Shown here: positions 1 through 6,050 of the stretch, piece after piece | How the letters are laid out: each line of letters begins with the position of its first letter | Position numbering within the stretch: the stretch's first letter is position 1 | NCBI GenBank assembly: GCA_041483455.1 | Contig: JBGPFS010000101.1 | Coordinates: forward strand, 1-8,305 | Direction: 5' to 3' | From: JBGPFS01 sp041483455 | Lineage (GTDB): Bacteria; Chloroflexota; Limnocylindria; Limnocylindrales; CSP1-4 | DNA length: 8,305 bases | Notes under the pieces: generated by a model | The model's input: the letters and a program-made list of their open reading frames with translations, nothing else | The model's database searches: none | Told to the model about the DNA's origin: nothing | Program-made: the position numbers and the translations under genes

Positions 1-465
1 GGTCGGGTCGCCCGGCCCGGCACGGTCACGGTCAGCAAGTACATGGAGGTCGAGCGCTACAGCCACGTCCTCCACCTCGTCTCGCACGTCGAGGGGCGCC
101 TCAAGCCGGAGCTCGATGCCCTCGATGCGCTCCGATCGGTCTTCCCGGCCGGCACGCTCTCGGGCGCCCCCAAGGTCCGGGCGATGCAGCTCATCGCGGC
201 CGCCGAAGGGGAGCGCCGGGGCCTCTACGGCGGGGCGGTCGGCTACCTCGGCTACGACGGCAACCTCGACACGGCGATCACGATCCGCAGCGCCGTCCTG
301 CGCGCCGGGACGGCCCACGTCCACACCGGGGCCGGGATCGTCGCGGGGTCCGTCCCAGAGAAGGAGTTCGAGGAGACCGAGCACAAGGCGGCCGCCCTGC
401 GCCGGGCGATCGAGCTGGCGGCCGGCGTCGAGGGACCGCGGCCGGGCCAGGGGACGCCGGGATGA
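1..465 (+). CDS. trpE: Anthranilate synthase component I (TrpE), C-terminal part, 5' end outside window
   Basis: This is the last 154 residues of the chorismate-binding subunit that, with TrpG, converts chorismate and glutamine (or ammonia) to anthranilate, the first step of tryptophan synthesis in the cytoplasm. The reading frame is open from base 1. Family motifs appear in the expected order: GRVARPGTV at the very start, MEVERYSHV (residues 15-23 of the fragment), the FPAGTLSGAPK signature of the chorismate-binding domain, YGGAVGYLGYDGNLDTAITIRS, and HTGAGIVAGSVPEKEFEE near the end. The MEVERYSHV segment holds acidic residues of the Mg/chorismate site in known TrpE structures. The related enzymes PabB and menaquinone/siderophore synthases share this domain, but adjacency to trpG and trpD makes TrpE by far the best call. 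The N-terminal domain carrying the tryptophan feedback site is not in the window, so regulation cannot be judged. The stop codon overlaps the trpG start by four bases. Confidence 0.95.
   Translation, partial: GRVARPGTVTVSKYMEVERYSHVLHLVSHVEGRLKPELDALDALRSVFPAGTLSGAPKVRAMQLIAAAEGERRGLYGGAVGYLGYDGNLDTAITIRSAVLRAGTAHVHTGAGIVAGSVPEKEFEETEHKAAALRRAIELAAGVEGPRPGQGTPG
449..454 (+). promoter_or_regulatory. Ribosome binding site of trpG
   Basis: The run AGGGGA ends 7 bases before the trpG ATG at 462, inside the last codons of trpE. The 11-base string GGGGACGCCGG (450-460) that contains most of it recurs at 5103-5113 before trpA. It supports the ATG at 462 as the start. Confidence 0.6.
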
Positions 466-1184
466 TCCTCGTCATCGACAACTACGACAGCTTCACCTTC
501 AACCTGGTCCAGGCACTCCAGGCGGCCGGAGCCGAGGTCCGGGTCGTCCGGAACGATGCGATCGACCGGGCGGGGATCGAGGCGCTGGCGATCGACGAGA
601 GCGTGCACCTGCGCGGGATCGTCGTCTCGCCTGGCCCGGGCGACCCCACCACGGCCGGCGTTTCGGTGGCTGCGGTCGAGGTGGCCGCGGAGCGACGGAT
701 CCCGCTCCTGGGGGTCTGCCTCGGGATGCAGTCGCTGGCCGCGGCATTCGGCGCGGCGATCGTCCGCGCGCCGACCCTCGTCCACGGCGAGGCGTCCGAG
801 GTGACCCACGACGGCGCCGGGCTGCTGGCCGGGATGCCGCCCTCGTTCATGGCGGCCCGCTACCACTCGCTGTGCGTCGACCCGACGACGCTGCCCGCGG
901 AGCTGGGCGTGACCGCGATCTCCGAGGTCGACCGGGTCGTGATGGGGATCCGCCACGCCGAGCTGCCCCTCGAGGGCGTCCAGTTCCACCCCGAATCGGT
1001 CCTGACGCCCCAGGGACCGCATCTCCTCGCGAACTTCCTGCGGCTGGCGGGGGAGGGCGAGGCGGGTCTGCTCGATGCGGCCACGGGCTCGTTCGCGACG
1101 GCGGGGCTGGCCGACGAGGCGCCGACCGAGGGACCTTCCGATGCACCTGGCGGGCTGGCCGGGCCGCTGGAGGCGCGGCGATGA
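462..1184 (+). CDS. trpG: Anthranilate synthase component II, glutamine amidotransferase (TrpG)
   Basis: This 240-residue class I glutamine amidotransferase releases ammonia from glutamine and passes it to TrpE. Visible are the N-terminal signature MILVIDNYDSFTFNLVQ, the oxyanion-loop region SPGPGDP (56-62), the nucleophile elbow GVCLGMQ with catalytic Cys86, and VQFHPES with the His176/Glu178 pair, so the Cys-His-Glu triad is complete. The start ATG overlaps the trpE stop as ATGA and has a Shine-Dalgarno-like run 7 bases upstream. Typical stand-alone TrpG proteins are about 190-200 residues. Here the domain ends near residue 195 (LLANFLRLAG), followed by about 45 residues rich in Ala, Gly, Glu and Pro, probably a disordered tail. 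In bacteria with a single such subunit it may also serve para-aminobenzoate synthase (PabA role), which cannot be decided from this window; its place inside the trp operon favours TrpG. Confidence 0.95.
   Translation: MILVIDNYDSFTFNLVQALQAAGAEVRVVRNDAIDRAGIEALAIDESVHLRGIVVSPGPGDPTTAGVSVAAVEVAAERRIPLLGVCLGMQSLAAAFGAAIVRAPTLVHGEASEVTHDGAGLLAGMPPSFMAARYHSLCVDPTTLPAELGVTAISEVDRVVMGIRHAELPLEGVQFHPESVLTPQGPHLLANFLRLAGEGEAGLLDAATGSFATAGLADEAPTEGPSDAPGGLAGPLEARR
1169..1173 (+). promoter_or_regulatory. Ribosome binding site of trpD
   Basis: A perfect GGAGG ends 7 bases before the ATG at 1181. The trpD frame is open far upstream (back to about base 116), so this site and the ATGA overlap with trpG fix the true start at 1181. 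Confidence 0.8.
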
Positions 1185-2209
1185 GCGAGCTTGTTCGGGC
1201 GGCCCTGGCCGCCGTCGTCGACGGGCGGTCGCTGACCGTCGACGAGGCCCGCGGCGCGATGGGCGCGGTGATGGACGGCGAGGCGACCGCCGCTCAATTG
1301 GCGGCGCTCCTCGTCGCGCTCCGGATGCGCGGCGAGACCGTCGACGAGCTCGCCGGGTTCGCCTCGGCGATGCGCGAACGGGTCCTGCCCGTGACGGCGC
1401 CGGCCGGGACGATCGACGTCGTGGGCACGGGTGGGGACCGGAGCGGCACGTTCAACATCTCGACCGCCGCGGCGCTCGTGGCGGCGGCCGCCGGCGTCCC
1501 GGTCGCCAAGCACGGCAACCGGGCGATCACTTCGCGGTCGGGCTCGGCGGACGTGCTCGACGCCCTGGGGATCCGGATCGATCATGATCCGGCCAGCGCG
1601 GCCGCGGCCCTCGAGCGCGACGGCTTTGCCTTCCTCTTCGCCCCGGCGTTCCACCCGGCGATGCGCCATGCCGGCCCGACCCGTCGCGAGATCGGCGTCC
1701 GGACGGCGTTCAACCTGCTCGGTCCGCTCACGAACCCGGCCGGGGCGACCCGGGCCCTCATCGGCGTCGGCGATATCGCCGCCGCGCCGAAGATCGCGGA
1801 CGTGGTCCGGGTCCTGGGCACCGAGCGGACGCTGGTCGTTCATGGGGCCGGGGTCGACGAACTGCCGCTCGACGGCACGGGCGTGGTCTACGACGTGACG
1901 GTCGCGGGGATCGAGCGACGGGAGGTCGTCGCCGCGGAGCTCGGCCTGGATGCGGCGCCGACGTCGGCCCTCGCAGGCGGCGAGCCGGCCGAGAACGCCT
2001 GGCTCCTGGAGGCCGTCCTGGCCGGCCAACCGGGCCCGCGACGCGACGCGGTCCTGCTCAATGCGGGGGCCGCATTCGTGGCGGCGGGTCGGGCGACGGA
2101 CCTCGCGGCGGGGATCGGACTCGCCCGGGAGACGCTCGATTCGGGAGCGCCAGTCGCGCTGCTTGCCCGGCTGCGTGCCGAGCGACAGGCAGCGGAGGCG
2201 GCCCGATGA
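1181..2209 (+). CDS. trpD: Anthranilate phosphoribosyltransferase (TrpD)
   Basis: TrpD transfers phosphoribose from PRPP to anthranilate, giving phosphoribosyl-anthranilate, the second step of the pathway. The 342-residue length is normal for the family. The small N-terminal helical domain covers about residues 1-70. The phosphoribosyl/pyrophosphate-binding glycine loop VGTGGDRSGTFNIST is at 81-95, the KHGNRAITSRSGSAD segment that contacts PRPP and anthranilate at 110-124, the RREIGVRTAFNLLGPLTNPA block at 168-187, and the Mg-binding acidic motif appears in VHGAGVDELPLDG. I see no missing core residue. The open frame continues upstream to about base 116, but that part overlaps trpE and trpG and is an Arg/Pro-rich out-of-frame artefact; the ATG at 1181 overlaps the trpG stop as ATGA and has a perfect GGAGG 7 bases before it. 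The stop overlaps the next gene in the same way, implying translational coupling on both sides. Confidence 0.97.
   Translation: MSELVRAALAAVVDGRSLTVDEARGAMGAVMDGEATAAQLAALLVALRMRGETVDELAGFASAMRERVLPVTAPAGTIDVVGTGGDRSGTFNISTAAALVAAAAGVPVAKHGNRAITSRSGSADVLDALGIRIDHDPASAAAALERDGFAFLFAPAFHPAMRHAGPTRREIGVRTAFNLLGPLTNPAGATRALIGVGDIAAAPKIADVVRVLGTERTLVVHGAGVDELPLDGTGVVYDVTVAGIERREVVAAELGLDAAPTSALAGGEPAENAWLLEAVLAGQPGPRRDAVLLNAGAAFVAAGRATDLAAGIGLARETLDSGAPVALLARLRAERQAAEAAR
2194..2198 (+). promoter_or_regulatory. Ribosome binding site of trpC/F/B fusion gene
   Basis: A perfect GGAGG lies inside the 3' end of trpD and ends 7 bases before the ATG at 2206, supporting that ATG as the start of the fusion gene. 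Confidence 0.8.
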
Positions 2210-5118
2210 CGCGACCCGGAGCGCGGCCCACGGCGCAACCCGAGCCGCGGGCCCGGGCGCAGGCCCGCTCCCGGCCCGGCAGCGGCCTCCTGGCCGAGAT
2301 CGCCGCGCGTCGGGCGGTCGATGTCGCCGCCGACCTCGCCGGACGATCGCTGCGGGACCTCGAGCGGGCCGCCGCGGCCGCCCCGCCGCCGCGCGAGGTC
2401 GCCTCCCGGCTGGCGGCCCCCGGGCTCCACCTCATCGCCGAGGTCAAGCGCTCCTCACCGTCGGCCGGCCTGATCCTGGCTGCCGGCGACGACCTCGTCG
2501 CGCGGGCCCGCGCCTACGCGGCCGGCGGCGCGACCGCCATCTCGGTGCTCTGCGAGCCGCACTGGTTCGGTGGCTCGCTGGACGACCTGCGCACCGTCCG
2601 GGCGAGCGTCTCGATCCCGGTCCTGGCCAAGGAGTTCGTGGTGGATCCGCGCCAGCTGCCGCTGCTGCGGGCGGCCGGCGCGGACGCCGTGCTCCTCCTG
2701 GCCGCCCTTCACCCGTCCACCCGGCTCGGCCGGCTCGTCGACGCCGCCCTCGGGCTTGGCCTGGAGCCCCTGGTCGAAGCGCACGACGCACGCGAGCTCG
2801 AACGGGCGCTCGGCACCCGGGCCCGGCTGATCGGGCTGAACAACCGCGATCTCCGGACGCTGGCCATCGATCCGGAGCGCGCCGTGCGGCTGCACGCCCT
2901 CGTGCCGGACGATCGGATCGTCGTCGCCGAATCCGGGGTTCGTGAGCCTTCGACGCTCGCCGGCTGGCGTGCCCTCGGGTTCGATGGTGCGCTGGTGGGC
3001 GAAGCCCTGATGCGAGCGGCCGACCCACGAGCCGCCTCCGCCGCCTTCGTGGCCGCCGGTGCCGTGCCCGACGATCCGGGCGCGGCAGACCGGACGCCGC
3101 TCGTGAAGATCTGCGGGGTCACCGACGCTGCCGGCGTGCTCGCGGCCCTCGCCGCCGGTGCCGATGCGATCGGCCTCAACCTGGTCCCGGGGACGCCCCG
3201 GGCGCTCGCGCTCGGCGAGGCCGCCGGGCTGGCCCGGCTCGCCCGCGGGGCCGCCGCCCCGGGCGCGCGCCCGCTCATCGTCGCGGTCACGGCCGACGCA
3301 CCGAAGGCCGCCCTGGCGGAGGCGATCGCAGCGCTCGATCCGGACGTCGTCCAGCTCTCCGGGACCGAGGCGCCCGCGGCTGTCGCGAGCCTCGGTCGAC
3401 CCGCGTGGAAGGTCCTCCACCTGCCGGTCGAGACGCCGTCCGACCCGGCGGCACTGCGGGCCGCGGCGAGTGGGACGATCGAGCTTGGCCGGGCCTATCT
3501 CGCGGCCGGAGCGGAGCGGCTCCTCCTCGACACGGCCGGCGGCCCGCATCCGGGCGGGACCGGGGTCCGGGCGTCATCGCAGCTCGCGGCGGCCGTCGCC
3601 CGGGAGCTGCCCGTCATCCTCGCCGGCGGCCTCGACCCGGCCTCGGTCGCGGATGCGGTCCGGGCGATCCCGGCGCTCGGCGTTGACGTGGCGTCCGGGG
3701 TCGAGGCGCTCCGGCATCCGGGTGGGCGCCCGACCAAGGATCCCCTCCTGGTCGCGCTCTTCGCGAAGCGGGCCCGGGCGGCCCGGTTCGACCGGCCCCA
3801 CCTCGCCGCACGACCGACGCCGGTGGACCCTGGCCTGCTGGAGGCGGATGCCCGCGGCCGGTGGGGGCTCGCCCGGGAGTTCGGTGGCCGGTACGTGCCG
3901 GAGACCCTGGTCGCGGCCCTCGAGGCGCTCGAGCGGGCATACGCGGAGGTCCGCCACGACCCCCGATTCTGGGCCGAGTTCCGCTCGCTGCTGGCGACGT
4001 ACTCGGGCCGACCCACGCCGATCTACCGGGCGGACCGGCTGGCGGACCGGGTCCTGGCCGACGCCCGGGCCGCGGTGGCCGCTTCCGGCGACGACCCCGA
4101 CGCGCCGGGCCGCCTCCCGCGCCGATTGCGGCTCTACCTCAAGCGCGAGGACCTGGCCCACACGGGCGCCCACAAGATCAACAATGCACTCGGCCAGGCG
4201 CTCCTCACCCGGCGGCTCGGCAAGACCCGGGTGATCGCCGAGACCGGGGCGGGTCAGCACGGCGTGGCGACGGCCACGGCCTGCGCCCTGCTCGACCTGC
4301 CGTGCGTGGTGTTCATGGGCGCCGAGGACATCGAGCGCCAGCGCCCGAACGTGCTCCGGATGCACGCCCTCGGAGCCGAGGTCCGACCGGTCAGCTCCGG
4401 CTCGGCGACCCTCAAGGACGCCGTCAACGAGGCGATGCGCGACTGGGTCACGAACGTCGGGACGACCCACTACGTCCTCGGCTCGGCGATGGGTCCGCAT
4501 CCCTACCCGACGATCGTGCGCGACCTCCAGCGCGTCCTGGGCGACGAATCGGCGGCCCAGCTCGCGGCGGTCGAGGGACGACTCCCCGACCTCGTTCTCG
4601 CCTGCGTCGGCGGTGGCTCGAACGCGATCGGCCTGCTCGCCCGGTTCATCGGCGAGCCGTCCGTCCGGCTGGCCGTGGCGGAGGCGGCCGGTGACGGCAT
4701 CCCGACCGGCCGCCACGCGGCGGCGCTGGCGGGCGGCACCCCCGGGATCCTCCACGGCAGCCGCTCGCTGATGCTCCAGGACCGCGACGGCCAGGTGCTG
4801 GAGGCGCATTCGATCAGCGCGGGGCTCGACTACCCGGGCGTCGGGCCGCAGATCGCGGCGCTCGTGACGGCCGGGCGGCTCGAGCTGGCGGCGGCCACCG
4901 ACGCCGAGGCCGTTGCCGCGGTCCTCGAGGTGACCCGGGCGGAGGGGATCCTGCCCGCCCTCGAGACGGCTCACGCGTTCGCGGTCCTGCCGCGGCTGCT
5001 CGCCGGGACCGAGGGCTCGGGGGCGCCGTATCCCGACGAGACGGTCGTCCTGCTCGGCCTCTCCGGCCGGGGCGACAAGGACCTCGCGACGCTCGAGCGC
5101 TGGGGGACGCCGGCATGA
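2206..5118 (+). CDS. trpCFB: Trifunctional fusion: indole-3-glycerol phosphate synthase / phosphoribosylanthranilate isomerase / tryptophan synthase beta (TrpC-TrpF-TrpB)
   Basis: One uninterrupted frame of 970 residues encodes three tryptophan enzymes. After an Arg/Pro-rich N-terminus (about 1-25), the TrpC domain (about 26-288) shows EVKRSSPS (Glu79, Lys81), VLAKEFVVDP (Lys142), LVEAHD (Glu191), GLNNRDL (Asn212/213) and VAESGV (Glu242, Ser243), matching the known catalytic and phosphate-binding set. The TrpF domain (about 297-520) has VKICGVTD with Cys303, LLLDTAGG with Asp442 as the expected general acid/base pair, GGTGV, ILAGGLDP and GVDVASGVE. After a linker the TrpB domain (about 548-970) has REFGGRYVPETL, KREDLAHTGAHKINN with the PLP lysine Lys657, AETGAGQHGVATA with Glu679, CVGGGSNA (802-807, PLP phosphate loop) and LSGRGDKD (952-959). 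The Lys-to-Glu and Lys-to-GGGS spacings match Salmonella TrpB (K87, E109, G232). TrpC-TrpF fusions are known from enterobacteria; a third fused TrpB is unusual. A roughly 20-residue extra loop sits before KREDL in TrpB (about 618-642). The stop overlaps trpA. Confidence 0.97.
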   Translation: MTRPGARPTAQPEPRARAQARSRPGSGLLAEIAARRAVDVAADLAGRSLRDLERAAAAAPPPREVASRLAAPGLHLIAEVKRSSPSAGLILAAGDDLVARARAYAAGGATAISVLCEPHWFGGSLDDLRTVRASVSIPVLAKEFVVDPRQLPLLRAAGADAVLLLAALHPSTRLGRLVDAALGLGLEPLVEAHDARELERALGTRARLIGLNNRDLRTLAIDPERAVRLHALVPDDRIVVAESGVREPSTLAGWRALGFDGALVGEALMRAADPRAASAAFVAAGAVPDDPGAADRTPLVKICGVTDAAGVLAALAAGADAIGLNLVPGTPRALALGEAAGLARLARGAAAPGARPLIVAVTADAPKAALAEAIAALDPDVVQLSGTEAPAAVASLGRPAWKVLHLPVETPSDPAALRAAASGTIELGRAYLAAGAERLLLDTAGGPHPGGTGVRASSQLAAAVARELPVILAGGLDPASVADAVRAIPALGVDVASGVEALRHPGGRPTKDPLLVALFAKRARAARFDRPHLAARPTPVDPGLLEADARGRWGLAREFGGRYVPETLVAALEALERAYAEVRHDPRFWAEFRSLLATYSGRPTPIYRADRLADRVLADARAAVAASGDDPDAPGRLPRRLRLYLKREDLAHTGAHKINNALGQALLTRRLGKTRVIAETGAGQHGVATATACALLDLPCVVFMGAEDIERQRPNVLRMHALGAEVRPVSSGSATLKDAVNEAMRDWVTNVGTTHYVLGSAMGPHPYPTIVRDLQRVLGDESAAQLAAVEGRLPDLVLACVGGGSNAIGLLARFIGEPSVRLAVAEAAGDGIPTGRHAAALAGGTPGILHGSRSLMLQDRDGQVLEAHSISAGLDYPGVGPQIAALVTAGRLELAAATDAEAVAAVLEVTRAEGILPALETAHAFAVLPRLLAGTEGSGAPYPDETVVLLGLSGRGDKDLATLERWGTPA
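5103..5107 (+). promoter_or_regulatory. Ribosome binding site of trpA
   Basis: GGGGA ends 7 bases before the ATG at 5115. The surrounding GGGGACGCCGG (5103-5113) is identical to the string before trpG. It favours the ATG at 5115 although that start gives TrpA an extra N-terminal stretch. Confidence 0.55.
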
Positions 5119-6014
5119 CCTCCGGAGCGACCGCCCGGGCGAGCGTGACCGCCGCCGAGACCGCCGCCGTCGGGACCGCCGTGGGCACCGTCGTCGGCAC
5201 GAACGGGACGCCGGGGGCCCGCCGGATCGCCGGCGCCTTCGCCCGGGCGGCGGATGAGGGTCGGGCCGCCCTCATCCCGTACGTCGTCGCGGGCTACCCC
5301 GACGCCGAGACGAGCTTCCGGATCGCCCTGGCCGCGGCCGATGCCGGCGCGGACCTCCTCGAGGTGGGCTTGCCCTATTCGGACCCGCTGGCGGACGGGA
5401 CGACGCTCCAGCGGGCGTCCGGCGTCGCTCTCCGGGCCGGGGCCACCTTCGACGCCTCGATCGCCCTGCTCGAGCGGATCGCCGCCGCTCGACCGGGCCT
5501 GCCCCTCGTCCCCATGGCCTACGCGAACCAGGTCATCGGTGGCGGCGACGGCGCGGCGACGGCGCGCCGGCTCACGGCCGCCGGGGCCAGCGGGGTGATC
5601 GTGGCCGACCTCACGCCCGACGAGGGAGCCCCATTCGAATCGGTCGCCCGGGCAGCCGGCCTGGCCGTTGTCTACCTCGTCGCCCCGACGAGCGCACCCG
5701 AGCGCCGGACCGCGGTCGCCGCCCGGAGTGGCGGGTTCCTCTACTGCGTCTCGCTCGTGGGCGTGACGGGGGCTCGGGCGAGCCTGCCCCGGACGGTCGG
5801 CCGGCTCGTCCGCGAGGTGAGGGCCGCGAGCCCGGTCCCGGTGGCGGTCGGGTTCGGGGTCAGCCGCGAGGCCCACGTCCGGGCCCTGGTCCGGGCCGGC
5901 GCGGGCGGGGTCATCGTCGCCTCCGCCCTGGTCGACGGGCTCGGACCGGACGGCCGGGACGTCGAGGCGCTCGGCTCGCTCGTCAGGGCGCTTCGAGCGG
6001 CCACCGCCCGCTGA
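5115..6014 (+). CDS. trpA: Tryptophan synthase alpha subunit (TrpA)
   Basis: TrpA cleaves indole-3-glycerol phosphate to glyceraldehyde-3-phosphate and indole, which is channelled to the TrpB active site, here part of the preceding fusion protein. The TIM-barrel motifs are present: ALIPYVVAGYPD (52-63), LLEVGLPYSDPLADG with Glu83 and Asp94, which align with catalytic Glu49 and Asp60 of the Salmonella enzyme, YCVSLVGVTGAR starting at Tyr210 (the Tyr175 region), and the phosphate-binding GFGVS (246-250). At 299 residues it is about 30 longer than usual: residues 1-34 are a Thr/Ala/Val/Gly-rich stretch before the normal family start around RRIAGAF. The ATG overlaps the upstream stop as ATGA and has a plausible ribosome site, so I keep it, but an internal start that removes the tail is possible. 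It appears to be the last gene of the operon; only 36 bases separate its stop from the next gene. Confidence 0.96.
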   Translation: MTSGATARASVTAAETAAVGTAVGTVVGTNGTPGARRIAGAFARAADEGRAALIPYVVAGYPDAETSFRIALAAADAGADLLEVGLPYSDPLADGTTLQRASGVALRAGATFDASIALLERIAAARPGLPLVPMAYANQVIGGGDGAATARRLTAAGASGVIVADLTPDEGAPFESVARAAGLAVVYLVAPTSAPERRTAVAARSGGFLYCVSLVGVTGARASLPRTVGRLVREVRAASPVPVAVGFGVSREAHVRALVRAGAGGVIVASALVDGLGPDGRDVEALGSLVRALRAATAR

Positions 6015-6050
6015 TCGACCCCCGCGCTCCGGGCGGGTACGATCGACCGG
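6015..6050 (+). promoter_or_regulatory. Candidate promoter for a leaderless transcript of the 6051 gene
   Basis: The 36-base gap after trpA contains TCGACC (6015-6020, 4 of 6 to TTGACA), a 17-base spacer and TACGAT (6038-6043, TAnnnT type, 4 of 6 to TATAAT). The -10 ends only 7 bases before the ATG at 6051, so transcription would begin at or next to the start codon. No Shine-Dalgarno sequence precedes the ATG, which fits leaderless translation, common in high-GC bacteria. The octamer GATCGACC occurs twice (6013-6020 and 6041-6048), and a 5-bp GC stem (6021-6025 with 6033-6037) could form in the spacer. Function is inferred from sequence only. Confidence 0.5.

Noticed and set aside
116..1180. 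In-frame upstream extension of trpD.
   Set aside because: The translated extension is Arg/Pro/Ser-rich, overlaps trpE and trpG out of frame, and the ATG at 1181 has both the overlap and a GGAGG site.
1569..1592. Cluster of four GATC sites and a 7-bp inverted repeat (CCGGATC/GATCCGG, 6-base loop) in trpD.
   Set aside because: It lies in conserved coding sequence (GIRIDHDPA) and is explained by Ile/Asp codons; no sign of an origin or regulator site.
860..2029. A 389-codon minus-strand open frame opposite trpG and trpD.
   Set aside because: No domain pattern, biased Arg/Asp/Gly composition, and opposite two certain genes.
3574..4974. A 466-codon minus-strand open frame, antisense to the TrpF/TrpB part of the fusion.
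   Set aside because: It is Arg/Gly/His-rich without recognisable motifs and lies wholly opposite a gene with intact catalytic motifs; long antisense frames are expected at such GC content.
6021..6037. Short hairpin (CCCGC/GCGGG) after trpA as a trp operon terminator.
   Set aside because: Only 5 base pairs and no T run; more likely spacer sequence of the candidate promoter.
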